From NCBI GenBank assembly GCA_004297165.1, contig SCUJ01000006.1, positions 62,001-126,000 of the forward strand: a DNA stretch of 64,000 bases, written 5' to 3'. This stretch comes from Gammaproteobacteria bacterium (GTDB lineage Bacteria > Pseudomonadota > Gammaproteobacteria > Eutrophobiales > Eutrophobiaceae). Shown here piece after piece: positions 33,629 to 43,885 of the stretch. Position 1 is the first letter of the stretch. Each line of letters starts with the position of its first letter. The notes below the pieces were generated by a model. It worked only from the letters and a program-made list of their open reading frames with translations, did not search any database and had not been told where the DNA came from. A program made the translations under genes and the position numbers.

Positions 33629-36433
33629 ATGCCTAATCGCGTGCAGTTGTGGGTCACCCGGCACGCATCCTGGTTGTTGCTGCTCACGGCAGCCCTCACC
33701 CTGTTGGCTCTGGCGCAATTGATTGATTTCCGCACCGGCGACCTGCGGCTTGCAATCGATCCGTCTCTGGATGCCGTCTCCACTCAATCGCCCGCCGAGC
33801 GTGAATACTCCGATCTGATCCGGCGCCGCTTCGGCAACCGCGAACCCATCATGGTGGTCATGCGCGCGGACGCTGTGTTCACTACTACAATCCTCACACG
33901 CCTCGACCGTCTCTCGCGCGCGCTGGCCGAGCAGGACGGCGTGGAATCGGTGAGTTCTCTGACCGCAACCGCCCTCCCGTATGTGGATCAGGGGACGCTC
34001 AAGCATCTTCGTGTGACGCCTGAGGCATTGATGGAGGATCAGGCTCTACCTGATCTTTTACGCGAGGTGGCGAGCGCTAACCCGCTGGTGAGCGGGCAAC
34101 TGGTCTCGGCGGACGGCCGCGCCGCGGTGATCCTGGTATACCCTGCTACCCGGAGCGATCTCGAGATGCTGCGCACCGATCTCGCGGGGCGCATCCTGCG
34201 CGTCGCGGATGCCGAGCGCGCCGCGGGGGTCGATATACTCGTGACCGGATCGCCGGTGATCCGCAGCGCGATCAGCGATACCGTGACCCGGCAGTTGCGC
34301 CGGGTTGTACTGGTGATTATCGGGGTGATCACCGTGCTGCTCGCGCTGGCGTTCCGGTCCTTGCGCGGCGTGTTGCTGCCGCTGGCGACAATCACGATAG
34401 CCCTCATCTGGATCCTGGCAACGCTCAGTTTTCTGGGCCGGCCCATCAATCTCATCACCGCGCTCGTCCCGCCGTTTCTGGTGACCATGGGACTCGCCTA
34501 CTGCGCCCATGTCCTGGCGGAGTATGAACATCTGCTGCGCAGCAAAACCCATCCGGATCAGCGCGCGCGCATCGCCGAGTTGCTGCGGGAGGTATCCGTG
34601 CCGGTGACGATAACCGGACTGACGACGATAGCCGGGTTGCTGGCCTTGCTGCTGAACGAGCAGCGTTCCATGATCGAGTTCGCCTGGTCATCCGCGCTGG
34701 GCACGGGCTACCTGATGTTACTCACGCTTGCCTTCGTGCCCGCCTTGCTGTGTTACATGCAGCCTGGCAAAACGCAACGGCCGTTGCCGGGAAGCGCGTT
34801 GTTCGAGAATGGCGGAATGCGGCTCAGCCGCTTCGATCGACAGCGCCGGCCCATCATCCTGTGGTGTGCGGCGGGGGCATTCGGTCTGTCCTTGCTGCTG
34901 GCGGCGCAGATCGAGATTGGCGAGGTCTATGTCGGGATTTTCGCCCCGGATACGCGGGTGCGGGCGGATTACGAGGCGGCAAACCTTGCGATAGGCGGGG
35001 TCAATCCGCTCGATATCTCCATCGAGGGCGGATCCGCCGATGCGTTCACGGATCCCAGGATCCTGAGGGCCCTGGAACGCTTGCAGTACTGGCTCAAGGT
35101 TCAGCCCGAGGTTGGCGCCGTCACCAGCATTGTCGATCATGTCGATCTGCTGAATCGCGATATCGCTGGCAACCCGGCTGGCGGGATTCCGGATTCCCGT
35201 GACGTCATCAGGCAGCTTTTATTCGTGGGCAGGACCGATTTATTGCAGGGCGTGGTGAATTCGGATTGGTCGGCCACGCTGATCCACACCCGCCTCACGG
35301 TCGATGATACAACCCGGATCGGACTCCTGCTGGATCGCCTGCGCACGGAGCTTGCCCAACTGCCGCCCGGGCTGGAGGCGCGATTGACCGGGGGTTCGGT
35401 GGTCATGACCGAATCGGTGCGCACGGCGACCTCCGGTCAGTTGCAGAGCGTGGCCCTCGCTCTATTGCTCATATATCTCTGTCTGTCCATACAATTCATG
35501 TCGCCCCGGATTGGGCTCCTGGCGACGCTGCCCACCGCCTTGCAGACGGCGATCTATTTCGGAATGCTGGGGTTGTTGGGCGTCTCGCTCAACCCAACCT
35601 CGGTGTTGGTGGAATGCCTGGTTCTGGGCCTTGCCATCGATGACACGATTCATTATCTCGCTCGCTTCGCCGGCGCCGCCCGACGCTCGGGATCGGAAAC
35701 CGCGGCGGCCGAGATCGCCCTGCTCGCGGTGCTGCGTCCGGTAACGCTCACCAAGACGATACTGGCGCTCGGTTTTCTCACCATGGTGACGGGCGAATTG
35801 CAGAACCAGGCGCAGTTCGGCTGGCTGGCGGCCTTGACGCTCTTCTCCGCCTGGCTCGTGGATATCTTCGTTACGCCGGCCTTCATGAGCGGTCTGCGGA
35901 TCGTCACCCTGTGGGATACGCTGCGGCTCAACCTTGGCGACCGGGTGCAGGAGACCATTCCGTTGTTCTCCGGCCTGACCAACCGCCAGGCCCGAGTCTT
36001 CGCGCTCATGGCCAACCTGCATACTTTGCCCGCCGACAAGCGCCTGATAACCGAGGGTGATGAAGCGGGCAGCATCTATGTGGTGGTGGATGGGGAGTTG
36101 TCGGTCTTTACGGGATTGGGAGAGGACAAAGTCGTTCTGAAGAAAATGCAGCGTGGCGATGTCGTGGGTGAACTTGGCTATTTCGGACAGCGCCGGACGG
36201 CCAATGTCGACACCCTCTCCCAAACCCGCCTGCTACGTTTCGATGATGCCGATCGGGAGCGGATCTGCGTGGCCTATCCGGCGATTGCCGCGCGGGTGTT
36301 TCTGAACTTGAACAAGCTGCAAGCGCAACGTCAGTCAGAATTGAGCCAGACAAATCCCGGCCGGCGAGGTCGAAGGCTTGCGGATCTCATCGCCGAGGGC
36401 GGTCCGGCGTCATTCGATTCGACGTTGCATTAA
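33629..36433 (+). CDS. RND/MMPL-family transporter with C-terminal cyclic-nucleotide-binding domain
   Basis: A 934-residue inner-membrane protein. Two RND halves, each with one leading helix, a large periplasmic domain and five clustered helices (about 225-380 and 610-770). The second carries LVLGLAIDDTIHYLARFAG with paired aspartates for proton coupling. The family is related to lipid and hopanoid exporters rather than multidrug AcrB. After about residue 785 is a soluble cytoplasmic cNMP-binding fold: LITEGDEAGSIYVVVDGELS and GDVVGELGYFGQRRTANV, with the cassette Glu and Arg kept. Such a tail on an RND pump is unusual and suggests ligand-gated transport. It forms a pair with the LolA-like gene. 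ATG 33629 follows that gene by 21 bases. Confidence 0.88.
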   Translation: MPNRVQLWVTRHASWLLLLTAALTLLALAQLIDFRTGDLRLAIDPSLDAVSTQSPAEREYSDLIRRRFGNREPIMVVMRADAVFTTTILTRLDRLSRALAEQDGVESVSSLTATALPYVDQGTLKHLRVTPEALMEDQALPDLLREVASANPLVSGQLVSADGRAAVILVYPATRSDLEMLRTDLAGRILRVADAERAAGVDILVTGSPVIRSAISDTVTRQLRRVVLVIIGVITVLLALAFRSLRGVLLPLATITIALIWILATLSFLGRPINLITALVPPFLVTMGLAYCAHVLAEYEHLLRSKTHPDQRARIAELLREVSVPVTITGLTTIAGLLALLLNEQRSMIEFAWSSALGTGYLMLLTLAFVPALLCYMQPGKTQRPLPGSALFENGGMRLSRFDRQRRPIILWCAAGAFGLSLLLAAQIEIGEVYVGIFAPDTRVRADYEAANLAIGGVNPLDISIEGGSADAFTDPRILRALERLQYWLKVQPEVGAVTSIVDHVDLLNRDIAGNPAGGIPDSRDVIRQLLFVGRTDLLQGVVNSDWSATLIHTRLTVDDTTRIGLLLDRLRTELAQLPPGLEARLTGGSVVMTESVRTATSGQLQSVALALLLIYLCLSIQFMSPRIGLLATLPTALQTAIYFGMLGLLGVSLNPTSVLVECLVLGLAIDDTIHYLARFAGAARRSGSETAAAEIALLAVLRPVTLTKTILALGFLTMVTGELQNQAQFGWLAALTLFSAWLVDIFVTPAFMSGLRIVTLWDTLRLNLGDRVQETIPLFSGLTNRQARVFALMANLHTLPADKRLITEGDEAGSIYVVVDGELSVFTGLGEDKVVLKKMQRGDVVGELGYFGQRRTANVDTLSQTRLLRFDDADRERICVAYPAIAARVFLNLNKLQAQRQSELSQTNPGRRGRRLADLIAEGGPASFDSTLH

Positions 36434-36451
36434 TCGTATGCCCGAATCCTG

Positions 36452-36582
36452 GGAAGCTCTGAATAAGTGCCAGACTCCATTGGTCGTCTTTCCGGCGCAG
36501 GCCGGAATCCAGTCAAAACAATGGTCTAGTGAATGCCGGGTCAAGCCCGGCAAGACGGGATGGATACTTTTGCAGAGGTTCC
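36452..36582. mobile_element. MITE-like element, copy D
   Basis: A 131-bp element starting GGAAGCTCTGAATAAGTGCC and ending ACTTTTGCAGAGGTTCC, an imperfect inverted terminus, followed by CTAA at 36583-36586. The left flank is CCTG, so the duplication is not preserved on that side. The interior is nearly the same as copy C. It lies just after the RND gene and before the GH3 gene. Confidence 0.7.
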
Positions 36583-36609
36583 CTAAATCCGATCCAGAGA
36601 CATCGACAC

Positions 36610-38820
36610 ATGCAAAAAAAATTTCTGGTCGTCATGGCTGGTGTGGCGCTGGCCGCTACCGCCTGGATTGAGGTCCTGGCTGCCGATCGACCCTGGCTGG
36701 ACAAGAACCTGCCCGTTGCGGAGCGGGCCCGTCTGCTGGAGGAGGCGATGACGGACGCCGAGCGCTTTCAGTTGTTGCACGGCATCATGCCGCTCAACCT
36801 GCCGCGGCCCGGCCGGGAACCCATCAAGTTGCCGGAAGACGCCGTGGCCGGCGCGGGCTATATTCCCGGCATCCCGCGGCTGGGCATCCCGTCGCTGCGC
36901 GAGACCGATGCGAGCCTCGGCGTCACCAATCCATTTGGGGCTAGGCCGGGGGATGAGGCAACGGCCCTGCCGGCCGGACTTGCGCTCGGTTCCACCTACA
37001 ATCCGGATCTCGCCTACGAGGCCGGGGCCCTCATTGGCCGCGAGGCCCGGGTCCGGGGCTTCAATGTCCTGCTTGGCGGCGGCATAAACCTCGCACGCGA
37101 CCCGCGTAACGGCCGGAATTTCGAATATCTCTCCGAAGACCCCTGGCTCGCCGGAACCCTGGCCGCGGCGGCGGTGCGCGGCGCCCAGGATCAGCATGTC
37201 ATCTCCACCCTCAAGCATTATTCCCTGAACGATCAGGAAACCAACCGCATGACGCTCGACGCCGTGATCGACGATGCCGAACACCGCGAGTCGGATCTGC
37301 TCGCCTTCCAGATCGCCATCGAAGGCGCGCAGCCCGGTTCGATCATGTGCGCGTACAACAAGGTCAACGGCGAGCCTGCCTGCGGCAACCGGCATCTGCT
37401 GACCGAAGTCCTGAAAGGCGACTGGGACTATGACGGCTGGGTGATGTCCGACTGGGGCGCGGTCGATCACTGGAACTTCGCGCTTGTGGGGCTCGATCAG
37501 CAGTCCGGGGCGCAACTCGACCCCGAGGTCTGGTTCGCCGGACCCTTGCAACGCGCGGTCGCGGAAGGACAGGTTCCTCTGGAAAGGATCTCCGACATGG
37601 TGCAGCGCATCCTGCGCGGGATGATCCGGGTCGGACTGCTCGATGCCGGCGACGCCAGACCTGCCGTCGATTACGAGGCCCATGCCGCGACGGCCCTGCA
37701 GGTGGCGCGTGAGGGGATCGTCCTGCTCAAGAACGAGAGCAATTTGCTGCCGCTGGGATCGAAGCTGCGGCGTATCGCGCTCATCGGCGGACATGCCGAT
37801 ATCGGGGTCCTCTCGGGAGGCGGTTCCTCCCAGGTTGTGCCGCGTGGCGGGGCGGCGACGACCCTCCCCATCGGCGGCGATGGCGGTTTCGCCATGTTTC
37901 GCCGGGCGCTGTATCACCCCTCGTCGCCACAAGCCGCCATACGGGCGCTGGCGCCGAATGCCGAAGTGATCTTCGAACCCGGCGATCACCCAGCGAACGC
38001 CGCCGCACTGGCGAGGACGGCGGATGTGGCGATCGTCTTCGCCACCCGTCACGAACTCGAGGGCTACGATATCCCGGACCTCAACCTCCCCAACGGTCAG
38101 GATCAGTTGATCGAGGCCGTGGCGGCGGCCAACCCGATGACGATCGTGGTGCTCGAAACCGGCAATCCGGTGGCGATGCCCTGGCTCCCGAAGGTGAAAG
38201 CTGTGCTCGCCGCCTGGTATCCCGGACAAAAGGGCGGCGAGGCCATTGCCGGCATACTCTTCGGCCAGACCAACCCCTCGGGCCGGCTGACCATGACCTT
38301 TCCGATGGACGCGGCGCAGGGCTTGCGTCCGGAACTCCCAGGGTTTGGCCAGACCGGGGATGCGCCGGTCACCATCAACTATACGGAAGGATCGGAGGTG
38401 GGCTATCGCTGGTTTCTCCGCGAGGAGATAAAACCCTTGTTTCCGTTCGGTCATGGACTCAGCTATACCACCTTCGATTACTCGGGTTTGAGCGGCGCGG
38501 GTGGAGATACGGCCACGATCAGCGTTACGGTAAGGAACACGGGCGACCGCGCGGGGGCCGAGGTCGTGCAGTTTTATTTGACCGGGACGGCGGGGATTCC
38601 CCGGAATCGCCTGCTGGCTTACCGGAAGGTCATGCTGCAACCGGGAGAGAGGCGCAAGATTGAACTCTCCGCCGATCCGCGCCTGTTGGCGGAATTCGAA
38701 CAAGCCTGCCGCTGCTGGAGGATCGCTGGCGGCGATTACGCACTCGCCATCTCCCGGTCGGCGGGCGATCCCATTCTTGCCACGCAGGTCCGGATCGATC
38801 CGCGACAATTGCCGCCCTGA
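36610..38820 (+). CDS. secreted glycoside hydrolase family 3 beta-glucosidase-like protein
   Basis: A 736-residue exported enzyme with signal peptide (about 1-24, cleavage near EVLA). GH3 N-terminal barrel: GIPRLGIPSLRETDASLG, RDPRNGRNFEYLSEDPWL, STLKHYSLNDQE, and the nucleophile D281 in GWVMSDWGAV. The GH3 C-terminal domain follows (IVLLKNESNLLPLG; AAWYPGQKGGEAIAGILFG), then a fibronectin type III-like domain (PLFPFGHGLSYTTFDYSGL). Linkage is not predictable: beta-glucosidase and beta-xylosidase are both possible. ATG 36610 lacks a strong ribosome binding site. It lies between a MITE-like element and the nuo operon, a position not usual for this locus. Confidence 0.92.
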   Translation: MQKKFLVVMAGVALAATAWIEVLAADRPWLDKNLPVAERARLLEEAMTDAERFQLLHGIMPLNLPRPGREPIKLPEDAVAGAGYIPGIPRLGIPSLRETDASLGVTNPFGARPGDEATALPAGLALGSTYNPDLAYEAGALIGREARVRGFNVLLGGGINLARDPRNGRNFEYLSEDPWLAGTLAAAAVRGAQDQHVISTLKHYSLNDQETNRMTLDAVIDDAEHRESDLLAFQIAIEGAQPGSIMCAYNKVNGEPACGNRHLLTEVLKGDWDYDGWVMSDWGAVDHWNFALVGLDQQSGAQLDPEVWFAGPLQRAVAEGQVPLERISDMVQRILRGMIRVGLLDAGDARPAVDYEAHAATALQVAREGIVLLKNESNLLPLGSKLRRIALIGGHADIGVLSGGGSSQVVPRGGAATTLPIGGDGGFAMFRRALYHPSSPQAAIRALAPNAEVIFEPGDHPANAAALARTADVAIVFATRHELEGYDIPDLNLPNGQDQLIEAVAAANPMTIVVLETGNPVAMPWLPKVKAVLAAWYPGQKGGEAIAGILFGQTNPSGRLTMTFPMDAAQGLRPELPGFGQTGDAPVTINYTEGSEVGYRWFLREEIKPLFPFGHGLSYTTFDYSGLSGAGGDTATISVTVRNTGDRAGAEVVQFYLTGTAGIPRNRLLAYRKVMLQPGERRKIELSADPRLLAEFEQACRCWRIAGGDYALAISRSAGDPILATQVRIDPRQLPP

Positions 38821-39167
38821 TCGCGCGACATCACTTTTTCGAACGGTGAATCAGTGTGTTCGGCGGATAGAAATGATCTTTTCCACCGCACACCCCTCCC
38901 ACCCGGGAGAGGGGTAGGGGGTGAGGGAAAAGCGGTATCTCAGAGATCTCATTTTCCTCATCCCCGGCCCTTCTCCCGGAGGGCGAAGGGAGTTGTCCAG
39001 TCGGCTTTCAGCCGACATAAAGATGAACACAGAGCCTTACAGGGGGGAGTGTAGTTCAGGTTTTTTCCCGGAAAGAAATCTTGTGGCGGCATCACGCATA
39101 GTCGGTATAATTCGCACATCCTGAAACCTGAACGAACCTTTCATCCGCCGGATCAGATTCAACCCGC
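38821..39167. other. 347-base gap before nuoA: inverted dispersed repeat, small hairpin, promoter
   Basis: No gene is supported. 38893-38928 and 38955-38990 are inverted copies of one C-rich motif (CCTCAYCCCC with TCTCCCGG) that can form a long hairpin, probably ending GH3 transcription. A second perfect stem GTCGGCT/AGCCGAC lies at 39000-39016. The distal part holds the candidate nuo promoter. Confidence 0.6.
39081..39111 (+). promoter_or_regulatory. candidate promoter of the nuo operon
   Basis: TTGTGG at 39081-39086 and a consensus TATAAT at 39106-39111 are separated by 19 bases, 57 bases ahead of the nuoA start. The spacer is slightly long; the -10 match is perfect. Confidence 0.45.
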
Positions 39168-39524
39168 ATGCTCGAGAATTATCTGCCAATCCTGCTGTTT
39201 CTGATCGTGGGCTTCGGTCTCGGCATCGTCCTCTTCGTTCTGGGTTATTTCATCGGTCCCAACCGGCCGAACCCAATCAAGGGTTCCCCCTACGAATGCG
39301 GTTTCGAGGCGTTCGAGGACGCCCGCATGAAGTTCGACGTGCGCTATTACCTGGTCGCCATACTATTCATCCTCTTCGACCTGGAGATCGCCTTTCTCTT
39401 TCCCTGGGCGGTCGCGTTGGACGGGATCGGGCTGGCGGGTTTCTGGGCGATGATGTTCTTCCTCGCCGTCCTGGTGGCCGGGTTCATCTACGAATGGCGC
39501 AAGGGCGCGCTGGATTGGGAGTGA
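39168..39524 (+). CDS. nuoA: NADH-quinone oxidoreductase subunit A
   Basis: A 118-residue membrane subunit with three transmembrane helices. Conserved loop [22 protein letters not shown] between helices 1 and 2 carries the Cys of subunit ND3 at the quinone site. First gene of the 14-gene complex I operon; nuoB starts 4 bases after the stop. ATG 39168 is the only start giving the family N-terminus. Confidence 0.97.
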   Translation: MLENYLPILLFLIVGFGLGIVLFVLGYFIGPNRPNPIKGSPYECGFEAFEDARMKFDVRYYLVAILFILFDLEIAFLFPWAVALDGIGLAGFWAMMFFLAVLVAGFIYEWRKGALDWE

Positions 39525-39528
39525 GCCG

Positions 39529-40032
39529 ATGACCGCAATGACCGCGAATCCCCCCGAAATTATCACGGATCACCGGAATTTCATGGTGACCTCCGTGGAC
39601 AATCTGGTGAACTGGGCGCGCACCGGTTCGCTCTGGCCGGTGACCTTCGGTCTTGCCTGCTGCGCGATCGAGATGATGCATACCGGCGCCGCTCGCTACG
39701 ATTTGGATCGCTTCGGCATCATGTTCCGGCCAAGCCCCAGGCAGGCCGATGTCATGATCGTGGCCGGCACGCTCACCAACAAGATGGCCCCGGCGCTGCG
39801 CAAGGTCTATGACCAGATGGCGGAGCCGAAGTGGGTGATCTCCATGGGGTCCTGCGCCAACGGCGGCGGTTATTATCATTACTCCTATTCGGTCGTGCGC
39901 GGCTGCGATCGCATCATCCCCGTGGATATTTATGTCCCCGGCTGCCCGCCGACGCCCGAGGCGCTGTTGTACGGGATCATCCAGTTGCAGAACAAGATCA
40001 AGAGGACCGGCAAGAACTGTTTTGCCCGCTGA
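39529..40032 (+). CDS. nuoB: NADH-quinone oxidoreductase subunit B
   Basis: A 167-residue peripheral subunit holding the terminal [4Fe-4S] cluster N2, which donates to quinone. Ligands are in [11 protein letters not shown] (adjacent cysteines), [17 protein letters not shown] and [14 protein letters not shown]. The N-terminal residues before about 15 are variable. It contacts NuoC and NuoD in the connecting part of the complex. Confidence 0.98.
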   Translation: MTAMTANPPEIITDHRNFMVTSVDNLVNWARTGSLWPVTFGLACCAIEMMHTGAARYDLDRFGIMFRPSPRQADVMIVAGTLTNKMAPALRKVYDQMAEPKWVISMGSCANGGGYYHYSYSVVRGCDRIIPVDIYVPGCPPTPEALLYGIIQLQNKIKRTGKNCFAR

Positions 40033-40043
40033 TCGATCCCCTC

Positions 40044-40697
40044 ATGAATCAAACCAACGAACACCTGCTGGAACGGCTGCGCGAGCGCTTCAACGGCCTG
40101 TTGATCGAGGCGCGACTGAACACCGGCCAGATCACCCTCGAATTATTGCCCGAGAACCTGATCGAGGTGTGCCGTGCCCTCCGTGACGAGCCTGAATTCA
40201 ACTTTGCGCAACTCTCGGATGTCTGCGGCGTCGATTATATGCACTACGGTCAGGCCGACTGGGAGACGAGGGACACGACCAGCACCGGCTTCAGCCGCGG
40301 GGTCGACCAGGGCGTCTACGCGAAAACAGTGCGTTCTTTCCCCGCCCGTTTCGCCTCCGTTTATCATTTGCTTTCGCTCGCCCACAATTGCCGGTTGCGG
40401 GTGCGCTGCTTCCTGCCGTCGGACCCGCCGCAGGTCAGCTCCGTGACGGATCTCTGGCCATCCGCGAACTGGTTCGAGCGGGAGGCCTTCGATCTCTTCG
40501 GCATCCTGTTCGAAGGGCATCCCGATCTGCGGCGGATCCTCACGGATTACGGTTTCATCGGCCATCCGTTCCGCAAGGATTTCCCGTTGGAAGGCAATGT
40601 GGAGGTCCGTTACGACCCCGATCAGAAGCGGGTGATTTATCAACCCGTGACCATCGAGAACCGCGTCCTGGGCCCGAGGGTGATCCGCGATGCCTGA
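40044..40697 (+). CDS. nuoC: NADH-quinone oxidoreductase subunit C
   Basis: A 217-residue peripheral subunit (30-kDa subunit type). [20 protein letters not shown] followed by [20 protein letters not shown] is the family signature. NuoC is separate from NuoD here, unlike the fused NuoCD of enteric bacteria. ATG 40044 ([12 protein letters not shown]) is 11 bases after nuoB. The gene overlaps nuoD by 8 bases. Confidence 0.96.
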   Translation: MNQTNEHLLERLRERFNGLLIEARLNTGQITLELLPENLIEVCRALRDEPEFNFAQLSDVCGVDYMHYGQADWETRDTTSTGFSRGVDQGVYAKTVRSFPARFASVYHLLSLAHNCRLRVRCFLPSDPPQVSSVTDLWPSANWFEREAFDLFGILFEGHPDLRRILTDYGFIGHPFRKDFPLEGNVEVRYDPDQKRVIYQPVTIENRVLGPRVIRDA

Positions 40698-41943
40698 AAT
40701 TCGGAACATGACCGTAAATTTCGGGCCCCAACACCCGGCGGCCCATGGGGTGCTGCGGCTCGTGCTCGAAATGGACGGCGAGGTCATCGTGCGCGCCGAC
40801 CCGCACATCGGCCTGCTGCATCGCGGCACGGAGAAACTGGCCGAGAGCAAACCTTTCAACCAGAGCATCGGTTATCTGGATCGTACGGATTACATCTCGA
40901 TGATGTGCAACGAGCATGCCTATGTGCTCGCGATCGAGAAACTGCTAGGCATCGCCCCGCCAAAGCGGGCGCAATATATAAGAGTGATGTTCGCGGAGAT
41001 CACCCGTATCCTGAATCATGCCTTCTGGCTCGCGGCGCATGCGCTGGACTGCGGGGCGATGACCGTATTTCTTTATGCCTTCCGCGAGCGCGAGGACCTG
41101 CTGGATTGTTACGAGGCTGTCTCGGGCACGCGCATGCATGCCACCTATTTCCGGCCCGGCGGGGTTTACCGGGATCTGCCCGAGCGCATGCCCCAGTACC
41201 AGGCCTCGCGCTGGCTGAGCGAGAAGGACGCCGCCGCCCGCAATGCGGATCGCCAGGGCTCGCTGCTCGATTTCATCGAGGCCTTCACCCAAAGATTCCC
41301 GGCCTACATCGACGAGTACGAAACCCTCCTCACCGACAACCGCATCTGGAAGCAACGCACGGTCGGCATCGGCGTGGTCTCCCCGGAACGCGCCATCGCG
41401 CTCGGCTTCACCGGCTGCATGTTGCGCGGTTCCGGTGTGGAATGGGACCTGCGCAAGAAGCAGCCCTATGAGGTCTATCCCGAACTTGATTTCGACATCC
41501 CCGTCGGCAAGGAAGGGGACTGCTACGACCGCTACCTCGTGCATATCGAGGAGTTGCGGCAGTCCAACCGGATCATCAAGCAGTGCGTGGACTGGCTCCG
41601 CGCCAATCCTGGGCCGGTGATGATCGACGATCACAAATTCAGCCCGCCGCAACGGGAAAAGATGAAGGGCGACATGGAATCCCTCATCCACCACTTCAAG
41701 CTGTTCACCGAGGGTTATTGCGTGCCGGAGGGCGAGGTCTATGTCCCGATCGAGCACCCCAAGGGTGAGTTCGGCGTCTATCTGATCTCCGACGGGGCCA
41801 ACAAGCCCTATCGCATCAAGATCCGTTCGTCCGCCTTCACGCATCTGTCCGGGATCAACGACCTCGTGGAGGGGCACATGCTGGCGGATGTGGTCGCGGT
41901 GCTCAGCACGCTGGATATCGTCTTCGGCGAGGTGGACCGCTGA
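40690..41943 (+). CDS. nuoD: NADH-quinone oxidoreductase subunit D
   Basis: A 417-residue subunit (49-kDa type) that forms the quinone cavity with NuoB. Features are [20 protein letters not shown] at the N-terminus, [31 protein letters not shown] and the C-terminal [19 protein letters not shown]. Overlaps nuoC by 8 bases, and its TGA shares a base with the nuoE ATG. Confidence 0.98.
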   Translation: MPEIRNMTVNFGPQHPAAHGVLRLVLEMDGEVIVRADPHIGLLHRGTEKLAESKPFNQSIGYLDRTDYISMMCNEHAYVLAIEKLLGIAPPKRAQYIRVMFAEITRILNHAFWLAAHALDCGAMTVFLYAFREREDLLDCYEAVSGTRMHATYFRPGGVYRDLPERMPQYQASRWLSEKDAAARNADRQGSLLDFIEAFTQRFPAYIDEYETLLTDNRIWKQRTVGIGVVSPERAIALGFTGCMLRGSGVEWDLRKKQPYEVYPELDFDIPVGKEGDCYDRYLVHIEELRQSNRIIKQCVDWLRANPGPVMIDDHKFSPPQREKMKGDMESLIHHFKLFTEGYCVPEGEVYVPIEHPKGEFGVYLISDGANKPYRIKIRSSAFTHLSGINDLVEGHMLADVVAVLSTLDIVFGEVDR

Positions 41944-42440
41944 TGTCCGGGAACAACGGTCAGATCCTGGACGCGCACACTGTCGCGGAGATCGAGCACT
42001 GGCTCGGCAAATATCCGCCGGAGCAGCGGCAATCCGCCGTGCTCGCGGCCCTGCGCGCCGCCCAGCACCAGAATCACGGGTATCTGACGGTCGAGGTCAT
42101 GGATGCCGTGGCGGAATATCTGGGCATGCCCAGGATCGCCGTCTACGAGGTGGCGACCTTTTATTCCATGTTCGAGACCAAACCGGCGGGGCGGCACAGC
42201 ATCTCGGTCTGCACGAACATCTCCTGCATGCTGAACGGGGCCGATGACCTCGTCGCCTACATCGAAGGCAAACTCGGGATCAAGACCGGCGAGAGCACGT
42301 CCGACGGACGCATCCATCTCAAGCGCGAGGAGGAATGCCTCGCGGCCTGCTGCGGCGGACCGATGCTGATGGTGGACCACGTCTATCACGAAAACCTGAC
42401 CAAGGCCAAGATTGATCGGATCCTGGAGCAACTGGACTGA
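41943..42440 (+). CDS. nuoE: NADH-quinone oxidoreductase subunit E
   Basis: A 165-residue subunit (24-kDa type) of the NADH-dehydrogenase module with one [2Fe-2S] cluster, N1a. Ligands are seen in SVCTNISC and [10 protein letters not shown]. The N-terminal helical region includes [14 protein letters not shown]. One-base overlaps (TGATG) with both neighbours indicate translational coupling. Confidence 0.97.
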   Translation: MSGNNGQILDAHTVAEIEHWLGKYPPEQRQSAVLAALRAAQHQNHGYLTVEVMDAVAEYLGMPRIAVYEVATFYSMFETKPAGRHSISVCTNISCMLNGADDLVAYIEGKLGIKTGESTSDGRIHLKREEECLAACCGGPMLMVDHVYHENLTKAKIDRILEQLD

Positions 42441-43750
42441 TGAGCGGGATAAAACAAAATCAGGTCTGCTTCACCACGCTCCAGTTTGATGAACCCTGGA
42501 CCCTGGAGAATTACCGCAAGATCGGCGGCTACGAGGCCTGGAAGAAGATCCTCACGGAGCGGATCCCGCCCGAGAAGATCATCGAGGAGGTCAAGGCCTC
42601 CGGTCTGCGCGGCCGCGGCGGCGCGGGATTCCCGGCGGGCCTGAAATGGAGTTTCATGTCCTCGCCCAACATCAAGGGACAGAAGTACGTGGTCTGCAAT
42701 TCCGACGAGAGCGAACCGGGGACCTGCAAGGATCGCGACATCCTGCGCTTCAACCCGCACGCGACCGTAGAGGGCATGGCCATCGCCTGCTACGCCATGG
42801 GCGCCACCGTCGGTTACAACTACCTGCGCGGTGAATTCATGGATGAACCCTTCCTGCGGTTCGACAACGCCCTGCGCGAGGCCTATGCCGCCGGGTGTCT
42901 CGGCCGGAACGTGCTGGGTTCGGATTTCTCCGTCGATATCCATGCCTCGCTCGGCGCGGGGGCCTACATCTGTGGCGAGGAGACCGCGCTGCTGGAGTCG
43001 CTGGAAGGCAAGAAGGGGCAGCCCCGTTACAAGCCACCCTTTCCGGCGGCCTACGGGCTCTACGGCCGGCCGACCACGATCAACAACACCGAGACCTACA
43101 GCTCGGTGCCGGCCATCCTGCGCAACGGGGCCAAATGGTTCATGGATCTCGGCGTGGAGAACAGCGGCGGCATGAAAATATTCTCCATGAGCGGCCACCT
43201 GAACCGTCCCGGCAATTTCGAGATCCCCATGGGCACCCCGTTCCGGGAACTGCTCAAGCTGGCCGGCGGCGTGCGGGACGGGCACAGGCTGAAGGCGGTG
43301 ATCCCCGGCGGTTCCTCGGTGCCCGTGGTCCCCGGCGAGGCCATGCTGGAGGCCAACATGGATTACGATTCCATCAAGAAGGCCGGCTCCATGCTGGGCT
43401 CGGGCGCCGTGGTGGTGATGGACGAGACCACCTGCATGGTGAAGATGCTGCACCGGATCACCCGGTTTTATTTTTCGGAGTCCTGCGGCCAGTGCACCCC
43501 GTGCCGCGAAGGCACCGGCTGGATGCACCGGATCGTCAACCGGATCATGACCGGACAGGGCAGACACGAAGATCTCGACAAGCTGGTGGATATCTCCAAA
43601 CGGATTGAGGGGCGGACCATCTGCGCGCTCGGCGATGCCGCCGCCTGGCCGGTGCAGGGCATGCTGCGGCATTACCGGCATGAATTCGAATACATGATCG
43701 ATCATGGCGGTAAAAGTTTGATCGAAGGTGAAGGAAGTAAAGCGGCGTGA
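42440..43750 (+). CDS. nuoF: NADH-quinone oxidoreductase subunit F
   Basis: A 436-residue subunit (51-kDa type) binding NADH, FMN and cluster N3. [15 protein letters not shown] is the NADH/FMN glycine loop, [16 protein letters not shown] lies at the flavin site, [19 protein letters not shown] follows, and the [4Fe-4S] motif is [16 protein letters not shown]. After it the usual tight gene packing is broken by about 135 bases of heptamer repeats before nuoG. Confidence 0.98.
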   Translation: MSGIKQNQVCFTTLQFDEPWTLENYRKIGGYEAWKKILTERIPPEKIIEEVKASGLRGRGGAGFPAGLKWSFMSSPNIKGQKYVVCNSDESEPGTCKDRDILRFNPHATVEGMAIACYAMGATVGYNYLRGEFMDEPFLRFDNALREAYAAGCLGRNVLGSDFSVDIHASLGAGAYICGEETALLESLEGKKGQPRYKPPFPAAYGLYGRPTTINNTETYSSVPAILRNGAKWFMDLGVENSGGMKIFSMSGHLNRPGNFEIPMGTPFRELLKLAGGVRDGHRLKAVIPGGSSVPVVPGEAMLEANMDYDSIKKAGSMLGSGAVVVMDETTCMVKMLHRITRFYFSESCGQCTPCREGTGWMHRIVNRIMTGQGRHEDLDKLVDISKRIEGRTICALGDAAAWPVQGMLRHYRHEFEYMIDHGGKSLIEGEGSKAA

Positions 43751-43885
43751 TTAGACATTTGTCATTGGTCATTAGTCATTTGTTAAAAACACAACTGACA
43801 ACGGACAACGGACAACTGACAACGGACAACGGACAACTGACAACGGACAACGGACAACTGACAAGTGACAAGTGACAAGTGACCA
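43751..43885. repeat. heptanucleotide repeat arrays between nuoF and nuoG
   Basis: The entire nuoF-nuoG gap is built of 7-bp units. The left arm (43751-43784) has TCATTTG, TCATTGG, TCATTAG, TCATTTG. After AAAAAC the right arm runs in the opposite sense: three perfect 21-bp blocks of ACAACTG-ACAACGG-ACAACGG (43791-43853), then ACAACTG and three ACAAGTG, then ACCAATG, ACAGATG. The last units contain the nuoG start codon. The outer parts of the two arms are complementary. Confidence 0.92.

Noticed and set aside
36583-38808. A 741-codon open frame antisense to the GH3 gene
   Set aside because: Shadow frame caused by codon bias; the plus strand encodes a full GH3 protein with signal peptide.
32541-39167. 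Integrative element anchored at tRNA-Leu
   Set aside because: No integrase, excisionase or repeat of the tRNA 3' end was found; kept only as a synteny observation.
43791-43885. Possible CRISPR-like repeat array between nuoF and nuoG
   Set aside because: Units are 7 bp (21-bp blocks) without spacers and there are no cas genes; it is a tandem heptamer array.
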